Shown piece by piece: positions 53,858-64,000 of a stretch of DNA of 64,000 bases. Origin of the DNA: Glandiceps talaboti (taxonomy: Eukaryota > Hemichordata > Enteropneusta > Spengelidae). The stretch lies in contig NC_135549.1 in NCBI RefSeq assembly GCF_964340395.1, positions 29,090,095 through 29,154,094 on the forward strand. The letters are read 5' to 3'. Every line of letters starts with the position of its first letter. Position 1 is the stretch's first letter. A program made the position numbers and the translations under genes. The notes beneath the pieces were generated by a model, which was given only the letters and a program-made list of their open reading frames with translations, had not been told where the DNA came from and did not search any database.

Positions 53858-56800
53858 ATGGCTGCAGGGATATCGCTGCGACATTTAAGTAACATTTTTG
53901 TGAAAGGTTCTGGAAAGGTTCCCGTTCTGAATGGTCATGGTTTCATGAAGGTCCGAAGATTTCCGAGCCCAACGGAAGTCCAAACTGTATCCTTGTAAGT
54001 TTTGGGAAGAATTTTGGCATTGGTAACTATTTGTTTTTGTTCTTGTTAATTTGTATGTATGGCTGCTAGGTTTAAAAAGAAGAGAGGCGATTCATGTGCC
54101 CACGATTCAGTAACACCACAGGCTATGGTGTATTATACACTGATGTGAAGACATTGACGCGTTTGTGTCAGATAAACAAGGCAAATCTACATTGTATTTA
54201 AATACCTTGAAGTTGTTCATTGGACCATGAAGTCATGATTGTCGTTATTTACTTTCACTCTACTAAACACCTTCCTATTTCGTTTATTTTACGTTCATAA
54301 TTTGCGATTTGATTCGATTATCTGTTACCTTTCACTTCACCATTTGTACTTTCTAGAGAGTCATTTGAAAGTAACATTTCCCAAAAAATGACATTTTGAA
54401 TCAATTTTCAGTTTAAAAGGAAGATACGAGCAATGTAGCATTGTCGCTGTTAAGAAAAAATTGGAAACATTTTGGATATACGTGCTCTGCTGGTGAAATT
54501 ATTTGACATGATTTAATTAAATAATAAAACGAGGGCAATATCACAATGTAGTGCCTGCACAAGGGTTTGCATTCGTCGAGGGCATTATCAAAATTTTGGT
54601 AAAGCGTGCCAGCCCGAGGGTAGGCATTAAATTGTGATATTTCCTGAGCGCGTGTGTTATTAATTTTATTACACCGTCCACTCATCATATGTCCAATCAT
54701 TCACATAGCTACTCTTCATTCATCATTATTGGTCATCGATAGAAAAGTTTCCCTTTCAAGGTGCATTTCCAAATTGTACTTGCAGTTAAGCATCGAATAC
54801 GGACATGGCATGCATTATTTGTAGGAGCTCGTGTGCCCCACAGCTAATCTGTAATTGTATTTATTCAAATTTCTGCAAGAATAAGCTTGTGTGACTTACT
54901 GTAGTTAGTTTGCCATCTCGAGTGCGTAAAACTGGAAAACATGCGCAGAATAGATGTGTAATATTGCGCGGGCAATAGTCTATTTAGAGTAGGTCATGTG
55001 ATTCGATTCTGACTAATGACAGCTTGTGTAAGAAGGTCGAGCTGTAAAAATATTGTTACCAACCACTTTAGTTTAGCTGAATATTTAAGTAAACCCTGAA
55101 TCAATTAGAACGAGAACGAGCAGATTTTATGAGCTAGCAAGTTAGAGCATGTTTGTTATTGTACCTTGTTAACTTGAGAGATAATACATTTATCAAAAGT
55201 GATAAATTGCGATATGAGACTTTCAGCTGACGTACACTGAAAGGTCATGATGTTGAATTCATATTACAGAGCCGTACCTTATTAGATAATGAGTTTGACA
55301 ATGAGAGTAACGAGCTTATTTGGGGATAACTTGTAAGGGGAGTTCAGGAGAGACAGTAGACAGAGTCGTGCGGGTTAAGGTTACCTTGATGCTGTTTAGA
55401 CGTTAAGAAAAGGTGCCAAGTATGGGACAAGGACAAAACAGGCTTCGGTTGAGCTTTGGAGAAGAAAGCGATCTCAATGGTAAGTCATTTTGGAACGACA
55501 GAAAGTCAGACTATTAGATTACTCCTGCCCGAGCTCTTCTTGAGAATAATTTTCAACAAGCTTATTCAACAAGCTTTGTAATTGTTCTTTCTTTTTGGTT
55601 ATGAAATTAAAAAAAAAAAATTATAAAAACAAACAAAACAAAACAAGCTTATTAAATATTCAGGTCTTTCTTGAGTTTCCCCCCCAGAACTGTCCGATAG
55701 AAGATCCCGTTTAACGAAACAGTCCGGACATTGAACATAATAAAGTACAGGAAGTTTGCTGTAAATATGATAAGTGAGCCCATATTGTCTAGCAACACTG
55801 TGTACACGTAACCTTGCCATCGGTTAAGATACAACACATCCGGGGTACTTGCCGGGCAGTTGAAGCTTGAATTGCCCAAGTACAGCACATAAGAATTGTT
55901 TTACCTCGTCTAAATAACTATGTTTACAAGATGTCAAAAATCTAGGATTCAAATCGGATGAAATCATAAGTACAAACTATGTATAACAATTTTTCATGTA
56001 AGACGCATGCCCATAAATGAATGTCGACAGGCATTGTGGAAAGAAATGAATACTACAAAAATGTTATCTTTAATTACGTCGGGCATGTGACCATCAGACC
56101 TCCAGGCTCATGTTGAAAAGTACCATGGGGTTATTGCCCGACACCACCTCAGGGATCTTTCCTTTATCCGTATCACCATTAACGCCATCTACGCAGTAAC
56201 ACGAATCAGACAGAGAAATGGGCTGATTTTAGAGTGTATCGGGATCTCGACCACACTCCACATCCAAATAACCGCGTAAAGCATGTACAATAAAAGAGGA
56301 AATCACCTCCACTGACGTCATTTCAACTTGTTATCACGATTCCTTAACTACATATACATAGCCCCGTACTGTTACCACCTCTTCTACGTCGTCGTCACGG
56401 TCTGCACCCATCCAGTATGTTTTAGATAACGATGTTTTAACAGATGAACAGGCAGACTTCTACAGTGAAAATGGTTTCTTGATTATACCAAAACTGGTTC
56501 CTCAAGAAAAATTGGACAAATATCGGTAGGTATTACTGTGACATTTGCTCGCCCGGGGGCTCCAACACGTTTTCTTCCCACTTTGAGTGAGGATGAGCGC
56601 ATATTGTCTACATCTGGTATATCTATATAAAGAACGGTGTCTTCTATATTAAAGTCAACAAGGAAGTTTTATAAAGCGACGGTACGCTGGACCGGCGGAG
56701 TGATTGTCCCACTAACAACTCAAAAACTATCTTTCGCCATTTCAAAGCAAAGCATGCAATGATGTCGGGGTCATTCATTGGTTAAGTGGATGCTATCATC

Positions 56801-59800
56801 ATGTTGCGCTGTATTGTAAGGGTTTTCAAATCTTTTTGAAACATTTCATTGTTACCATACTTTGTTTTTAGATGTAATTTTGAACCATTTGATCTAGTAA
56901 GCTAGTGGATGATCGTAAATATGGTATACGTATCAACTTGTTTGAGTTCAGCACAAAACTAAAGTTAATGAAAATGTAATTTTGTTAATAAAAAGCAACG
57001 TTACACCAAACGTTTAACAGAAGAAAAGATTATTCGCGCCAAAACTAAGGTGAAAGATACTTATTGAATGATTTTAAGTCTGATTCTGATTCACATTTGT
57101 TTCGCGAAATGTTTGCACTTTGCATACAAATATATGATTACGTACTACATTGTAATTGCAGGCAATGTTTTGAACGGATTTGCATGGAAAAAAATCCCTC
57201 GCCCGAACTGGAAATTCTACGAGATGTTTCTCTGGCGAAGAGTAACTTTGTTGGAGTGAAACCTGTGACGCGGTTGGCATATTTCCATGACATTCCGGAA
57301 TTAATGGAATACTGTAAGCTTCCCGAGGTAGGCATCAGGCCTTTTTCAGTATGTATCATGTATATGTTCAATTCTTTCGGAGATCAATTATAGTACCTTC
57401 TAGGCACTCGTGAGAACGGGAAAACCCAATTCAAGAACTGAGCCCAAGAGCTCATCCAAATGCGTCCAGCCTAACAACACAGTCCAGGTTTTAGAATATG
57501 CCAAAAGGATAACGTTATAGAGCTCAAGCACAAATTTCTATGGAAACCTGCAAAAGTTAATTGAATATGGAAATTGGACTTCAAACAAAACCCCTAGTGG
57601 TCAAACTAGACAATCTTTTGTCTTTCTGCTGACCGGAATATGCTATTTATTTGTCATTCAACAAATCTTTCTCTTGCAGGTTTTGAAATATGTGGAGTGT
57701 TTTACTGGACCAGACATCATGAGTTTCCACACCATGATAATCAATAAACCACAAGATCCAGGTAGGTTTGTCTTGCATCAAGTGTGAAAAATATCAATTT
57801 TCAATGTGAAATTGATGGTTCCGGCATAGTGACTTAAAACAAATCTAGCGGTCATGCAGTCAGATCTTGAGGTCCTGTTATATTTTAATGACAATTTTTG
57901 TACTTTAACTTGTACCCTGTGTAACAGAATGCGAATACATGTACCTGTAAGTGTTAGTTAAGAGCTCTGGTAATCAATATGCAGGTAGCTCAGCGTTTGG
58001 TCGTTATGGTCTCCTAGTGTCTTGAATTCGTCACCCAGCTGACTAGCCTTTGATAATAATTTGTGAAGAACGATCGGATTTACTCATTCCTGTTGCATCA
58101 TAGTTATTAATATTACTTTCCGATCAATTAAACGGAAACTTGGCTGATTACTCTAAAAATCATGCCCATACAACACTTGTCAAGAATGCATTAATTTATC
58201 AATAGACCATCAACATCCAGACTATCCAAATGATGAGAACGCCTTACTTTTCAAAATTAGTTTCATACCATGTCGCCTATATCTTAATCATTTGAACGTT
58301 AATATTACAGGTACAAAGTCATCACGGCATCCAATGCATCAGGACTTGTATTATTTTCCTTTCCGTCCCGCTGAGAGATTGGTGGCTTCCTGGACAGCCA
58401 TGGAGAAAATAGATACCCAGAATGGTTGTCTGGCAGTTTTGCCCGGTACACATAAAGAGCGACTTAGGGAGCACGTCTTCCCTAACTGGGAGGTTAATAA
58501 TACATTTCTACTTTATCATATAATCTATAACGTTACATTTGAATACTCTTACACATTCTCTTATATATTAATTTATCTTATTTCTCCTCGATAACTCCTA
58601 TAAAGTAGGATGGTATTTATTTCCAACAAGGTCGAGACTAAAGAGGGTCACATGTACACCATACACAAAACGTATGTAAAACACACACATAACCGCAGTA
58701 AACGAAAGGATTAATATATTTAGACTTCCTAACAAGGTGTATTGTAAGAAAAGTTAAAACTGATTCTCCACTCTTTAAGAATCTCTAGCACAAAATCTTC
58801 AGAGAATATAAAGACTACCAAGTCTTTCATTCAGAAGGGATATCATCACGGAGTCGAGTTTATACTGAAGCAGATGTAAGGGTAAAAACCAGGGACTATT
58901 TCTGAGATACGAGAGCAGACATGTCTGACAAGCAGTCATCGGAGATGACTCAGTCCCCCCCCACCCGCAATGGATGTTTACAGAGAATTGCCACCAGTCA
59001 TGTTAGTGTGATGTATTAGATTGTATGAAATATAGCGCCAATGGCGTTGTAGCACAACTGTATAATTGAGTGAATATTTGCACACATTTTTGAATGTTTA
59101 TTTATTTGTGTATTAATCCCTGTTGTTATCTTTACAATTAGGTGATCATTTGGCTGTTGCTATGGATGTGGCCTTGTTGCTAGGCACATTTACATACATT
59201 TTTTGAATGTTTATTCAATTGTCTATTAATACATATCGTTATCTTTGCAATATAACTGATCATTTGGCTGTTGCTATTAGCATGGTGCTGTTGCTAGGCA
59301 CATTTATATACATTTCTGGAATGTTTATTCAATTGTCTATTAACCACTTGTTATCTTTGCAATATGTGTGATCATTTGGCTGTTGCTATGGGCATTGTCT
59401 TGTTGCTAGGTACATTTGCATAACTTTTTTGAATGTTTGTTCACTTGTCTAAAACTCCGTGTTGTTATCTTTGTGAAATACACCGTTTGGCTGTTGTTAT
59501 GGGCGTGGTCATTGTTGCTAGGGCCAAAATGTTTTACAGAAAATCTGCAGAATAACACTCCTAATAACATCTCACCAAGTTTTAGTCTTTGACAAAGTAC
59601 TTTCTGAGATTTACGTTTTTGACCAAAATTCACATTTTTTACACCTAATTTGCATATAACTCATGGGATCATTATATGATTGATATTTCTTCATCTATAC
59701 ATCCCCAGATGCATCTCCATTGAATTTCAGTCCAATCTCCTCAGTAGATTTGGAATTAAAGACGTTTGACCAAAAATACACATTTTTAGCCCTAATTTGC

Positions 59801-61499
59801 ATATCACTAATGGAATCATCATGTCATGAACAAATCAAAATTAACATGCCCCTAAGAACATTCCCACAAATTTCAGACCAATCTGCCCTGTAGTTTTGGA
59901 GTTTAAGTTTTTTGATCAAAAATCACATCGCTTGACCCAAAATGCAGATATCTGTAGCATGAATGAACCTGTTTTAATCATAGACAGTGTCTATGATTTA
60001 ATTCAGCTGTGCTAAAAACACCATTTTCAAGCAACCTCAAACAGAGGTAAATCTTGATGCCATTGACATTGAGATGTGAAGTAGCCCATAAAAATTAACT
60101 GCATCAATAAAACAAGAACATTTCTTTTCTAGCGGCGTTAAAGCATTTTCACACACCACAAAGTACATTTTTTGACCCAAAACCAAACATACCAACCGTA
60201 CGTACAAACATTTTGTATAGAAACTAGAAACTTTTTATCAAATGATTCTAATAGCAATATATACCGCTAATTACGATGTATTGTCTTTCTAGGGAGGAGT
60301 CAATAGCATGTACCTAGGTATTTTGGGTTACTCTCCTCACCACCATAGGGTTCACCTGATAATGGAAGCTGGAGATACAGTTTTCTTACATCCAAGAGTT
60401 ATCCATGGATCTGGAATGAACAAAAGTACCAGAACCCGAAAGGTATGCATATTTCTCAAAAAATGTGACCACCAGAACAATAGTGAAATATAGAAAATAT
60501 ATTTCCCACAGACAAGGTCGCATACAAACTACCCACCGAGTAGATTAAGCGTAGCTCAATGTGATTACAATCTGATGTGGTGAATACGGTTCCATTTCTT
60601 TATTTACCGCAGTTTACTGTCGTTTTTTTTCCAATTTGTTTGTTCCTGGAGTGATCATCACTGATTGTACGTATAATAGAGTAATACACAAATGTAGTGA
60701 TTATGCTTTCCCAATGCAATTTTTATTCAATTCATGACCTCGAAATGAAAATAATTTTTTACAATCTGACATTTTGACAGTGCATTTCGAGTCACTTTGC
60801 CAGCTCCGATTGTTATGTCTTGGATGAATGGGAACCGATACAGGAGAATTATGTCCAAGCATCCGCTAAAGTATTGGCTAGAAAGTTTAAGAAGAGAGGA
60901 CTAGAATGGCCTACAGATTATGACCCTGTCAAGGTTAGTGACACAAACAATGATGGGCGTATATTTAATTACAATTGTGTTTTTTTTCCTGGGGTTATGC
61001 CCAACTGACGGATTATTCATGACAGGTTACATTGATTGTTAACATGAAGAAAAAACCCACAACATATTCTGAATACTGCCATACCTCTAATCTTTGGACA
61101 ATATTCCATTCCATGCAGCTATTACATAACAGATATGCACACAACTAAAATGAACATATTTGAATTTTACAGTCACGGAATAATTTAGAAGAATTCAGTA
61201 AAAGAGAGCTTGACGGTCCAGAACGTCATGTCGTTCTTCGGTTGTGTTCGGTAACATTCGGAAGCGCAGACCAAGTTCTTTGACAAGACCATGCCCATCC
61301 GGTCTAAAAGAAAACGATAGAATAACTTATAATCGCGAATATGATATTCCACCATATTTACTTTTTAGCGATTATTTAAAAAAGAACGTCAATCTCAAAT
61401 ACCAATTGAAGTGTGTATGTTTGTTTTACTTGTTTCAATTTGCAGCAAGAATGGAAGGACAGGTCTCGGGTTGTTCAAGGAAAGCCTGCTACTTGGTAA
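53858..61499 (+). CDS. PHYH: Phytanoyl-CoA dioxygenase paralogue E (complete)
   Basis: Eight exons: 53858-53986, 56362-56525, 57162-57327, 57680-57761, 58311-58492, 60293-60442, 60781-60933, 61446-61499, joining to 359 residues in the shared phase pattern. Iron ligands: H190 and D192 (HPMHQD), H279; R290 (RTRK) for 2-oxoglutarate. The sequence before the distal histidine is [11 protein letters not shown], where A, B and D have [11 protein letters not shown] to R and L to V in the core strand. The N-terminus [20 protein letters not shown] has no clean PTS2, only K-V-x5-H-G at residues 20-28; Arg/Lys/Ser richness could suit a mitochondrial signal. Exon 7 shares DEWEPIQ and [10 protein letters not shown] with gene D. 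Exon 2 is almost identical to gene D's, unlike exon 3. C-terminus GKPATW is not PTS1. Confidence 0.92.
53987..56361 (+). other. U12-type intron 1 of PHYH gene E
   Basis: Donor GTATCCTTG at 53987-53995 and exact branch motif TTCCTTAAC at 56340-56348, with branch A 14 bases before the AG at 56360-56361. A U2-type GTAAGT lies 8 bases into the donor (from 53995) but would give phase 2 and break the frame with exon 2. No other gene is recognised within the intron. Confidence 0.88.
59080..59960. repeat. Dispersed repeat in PHYH-E intron 5, inverted copy of 47960-49000
   Basis: Contains TGGCTGTTGCTATGGGC-type subrepeats four times, then GACCAAAAATACACATTTTT and CAATCTGCCCTGTAGTTTTGG, the reverse complement of the gene D intron 6 copy. 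Confidence 0.65.
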
Positions 61500-61704
61500 C
61501 TACGGTTACAGCGGGAAGAAGGCTCAGACATCATATAGCTGACAAGGTTCCCTCTGAATAGAGTAGATATTGCTAATTCCAACACAATGTGCAGCCACCA
61601 ATGAAGAATTACTGCTTACACCTTTCAATAATCTATATAAAAAAAATTTCATGTTGATTGTTGCTGATCATGTGACTTGTATTCAAATTTTAGTAACAAA
61701 TCCT

Positions 61705-61710
61705 AATAAA
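61705..61710 (+). terminator. Poly(A) signal of PHYH gene E
   Basis: AATAAA about 206 bases after the stop codon, a plausible 3' end. Confidence 0.5.
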
Positions 61711-62915
61711 AGAGTGATAGAGTTGGCGATATTTTCGTTGTAATCAAGATGGACGGGCATTGGGGATGTTTTTTGAAATTGTCTTTATGCTGCATAGTAG
61801 TCAGTGGATTGGGGTTCCATTTTGTGGTCAGGTTCTTTCACTGTATGTCTAGTGTATACGTACGTACATGTATGAGCTCCTGTAATTACCAGAGGATTAC
61901 AATGGCGGCTACCTACAACCATGGATACTTTAGCGAATGCTTTGACCTAATACATCCATGCTACAACCAAAGTGACTCCATACCAAATACCATGTGCAAC
62001 TTTAAGATTTGAATTCAACAAAATTTATACTACCACACAGAAATTTATTTTTGTAATGAGAAATGGGTGAAATAATTAACTCACCAACGCAGACTAAATG
62101 GCAGTATGACTTGGACTTATTACCTTTCCATATACTCATCATAAACCTTATTTGGAATAATGGAATACAGGACTTGTGGAATACTATGCATACTAGGAAG
62201 AGGCTTGATCTTAGATTTGGTTCTGTCAGGGTTGCTGAAAAACACAGGCTTAATTAGTAATTTTCAAGACTGCGCAGTGAAATTTCGACAGAAAGCTACA
62301 GTTTTGTGAAAGAAAACATAGCCGGGAAGGGACTTCTCGATAAGATCGAGTCAGTAATGTTGCACTGATGATGAACACATAGATTCTGGGATCATATTCA
62401 GAAAGCTAGGACCACAGCATATAAATTGAACCCCAGTGGTTATTCATGATAATAATGGTCAGATAATATCATAACTAGGCAAAGCAAATAAGCTCCAGGG
62501 TAGATTCATTTGTAGTGACCGGCTGCCTCACGATAATATTGTTGATAGCGCCCTCTAGATCTGCATGGAGAATTCGCATAGTATGTAGAACGCGCATGCG
62601 TAGTCATTGCGTCACAATGCATCCTTGGGTAAAACCACTAAAAACATCGCATGGAGCGCATGGTACATTGTATATAGAACACGCGTGCGTACTAGTCATT
62701 CAGCCGCTGCGTGCGAGCTATCAAGAGGCAAGGCTAAAGTGCTTGGTGGTCGGAAAAGGGATTTCTCTTGTTTCTACAATAATCCGGATGGGGATTTTCA
62801 TAAAAAGATTTCTTAAATCAGATTATACATAAAATAGGAATACTTCCACTTAGGATCTGAGTCGAAACTAGGTCATTTTAGGGGTGAGGGGTTACAACCT
62901 TATCGATGTGTGTGA
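61711..62915. other. Gap after PHYH gene E
   Basis: No gene is recognised. The open stretches at 61749-62012 and 62515-62832 lack family motifs. Segments such as CGCATGCGTAGTCATTGCGT and ACGCGTGCGTACTAGTCATT near 62590-62700 look like a short duplicated unit. Confidence 0.4.
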
Positions 62916-62919
62916 TGTA

Positions 62920-63350
62920 ACACAGATTGAATTATTGAGGACGAATCACACCTTTTTTTTCACTGTCCACTCTATCGTTACTTACGAATGCATTTCTTGA
63001 ATTTCTGATATCTTACTTGATTCATGTCCACATTTTGCAAACTTTAATGAGTCAGACAAATGGAATTTTATGACCAATCTAGATAAAGTAACTTGTAAAT
63101 TTACTCAACAACCATACACCAGAAGTTGACAATGTAATCATTTGTACATTTCATCGTAGTACTGTTACTTTTCTTTACTTGTTCTGATTGTGCCCTTTCC
63201 ATTTTCTCGTTTCTTTACATTGTACTTATTTAATTTCATAGTGGCAAATAAGCTCCCAATTGGCTGCCTGAGTTATTAACCTTGCGTTCTTTTTATTGGT
63301 AATTTGTAAATGTATATGAATTTCACATGTCACTGGTATAATAAATAGTC
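62920..63350 (+). mobile_element. LINE 3' remnant
   Basis: 62928-62990 reads with one frame change as IEDESH then FHCPLYRYLRMHFL, resembling the Cys-His segment near the end of many LINE reverse transcriptase ORFs (DESHFLFHCPLY). The AT-rich 3' tail runs to about 63350 with AATAAA near 63341. Strongly degenerate. The final 63350-64000 has poly-C and ATATTGT repeats and no recognised gene. Confidence 0.55.
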
Positions 63351-64000
63351 TGTAAGGTACACAGTGAAGATGATTGGTCATGGGTCAATCACTCTCGTTG
63401 AGGGCGCAATGATACCACGTATATCTTACAGTCTAGCTAGTCAGCGTTCAGACCGCTAAAGGGAACAGTTCTCACGGTACCGGTGACCGCAATACGTGCG
63501 ATCTTTCAGGAGATCTGCCTACGCTAGAGCAGTATGTTACATGCTCAACTCGTATCCTTGACCAATGCTATGGAAATATAACAGGAGCTTGAGTTTCTTG
63601 AGTTGTACATTACAACTACTCTTTGTTGTTTCTGTAGGTTGTGCCACAGACAACTTGTCCGCTGTGGTTGTACATACCTTGTTTGTTAACGTCATTGACG
63701 AGTACGCCAAATAAAAAATGTACGGGTTTCCGGTAACATGACCAACCCTAGTTTAACCCCCCCCCCCCAACCCTTAACATTTTTACATCCAACAAAGGTA
63801 AAATGGAGAAGCTTTACTTCTATTTCCGTGCAAATTTTATTGTCAAAGTTGCTTTGGTAAATTCTTTTAAATCCAATTACAGAGAATTCAAGTCTTTCAA
63901 AAAATGCAAGTCGAATTTATACAATACAATATAATGTATATTGTATATTGTATATTGTATATTGTATATTGCGTTCATCTACTTCAGGTCTAATTGTCTT

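Noticed and set aside
53995-54000. GTAAGT as the exon 1 donor of PHYH-E
   Set aside because: It would end exon 1 in phase 2, out of frame with the conserved exon 2. The GTATCCTT site 8 bases earlier gives phase 0, like B and D.
55599-55888. - strand open frame with a hydrophobic segment (possible receptor fragment)
   Set aside because: The pattern [13 protein letters not shown] loosely recalls a GPCR seventh helix, but it is isolated, in intron 1 of gene E, and lacks the NPxxY-type motif. Not enough to annotate.
61749-62012. 87-codon frame after gene E
   Set aside because: Cys-rich by chance, with no recognisable domain pattern or splice context.

Overview
This is nuclear DNA from an animal. 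Genes are split into short coding exons with GT-AG introns of roughly 0.5 to 4 kb. Microsatellites, minisatellites, inverted-repeat DNA elements and retroelement fragments are abundant, and one gene encodes EGF repeats plus a hevein-like chitin-binding domain. That mix fits a marine invertebrate, perhaps a cephalochordate or hemichordate, but the sequence alone does not settle the species.

The main content is a tandem cluster of four phytanoyl-CoA 2-hydroxylase (PHYH) paralogues, all on the + strand. Gene A (exons 6-8 only, 782-2389) runs off the left edge. Genes B (22921-33721), D (40331-50448) and E (53858-61499) are complete eight-exon genes predicted to encode 339, 352 and 359 residues. 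All three keep the HxD...H iron triad and the 2-oxoglutarate arginine. Gene B carries a perfect N-terminal PTS2 peroxisomal signal; D and E have different, Arg/Lys-containing N-termini with only a degenerate PTS2-like motif. Intron 1 of B, D and E has the signals of a minor-spliceosome (U12-type) intron.

Between A and B are two other genes. On the - strand at 11830-5545 a seven-exon gene encodes a type II membrane protein with four EGF-like domains and a C-terminal hevein-like domain. One of its EGF exons occurs a second time inside an inverted-repeat element whose arms fold as hammerhead ribozymes. On the + strand at 18682-19369 is a single-exon GNAT acetyltransferase broken by one frameshift.

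Layout: 1-2389 gene A; 2390-5544 minisatellites; 5545-11830 EGF/hevein gene; 11831-15290 foldback elements and a satellite-like array; 15290-18240 a damaged duplicate of the region upstream of gene B, split by a 5'-truncated LINE; 18682-19369 GNAT; 19370-22920 two hAT-like MITEs and the second duplicate; 22921-33721 gene B; 33722-40330 MITEs and microsatellites; 40331-50448 gene D, with a 377-bp palindrome and a Penelope-like fragment in its introns; 50449-53857 gap with simple repeats; 53858-61499 gene E; 61500-64000 a LINE 3' remnant.

The most unusual points are the hammerhead-armed element carrying a gene exon, the covarying hammerhead pair linked to a Penelope-like element, the shared U12 intron, the two exon-edge minisatellites inside gene B, and the exon-2-restricted near-identity of D and E.
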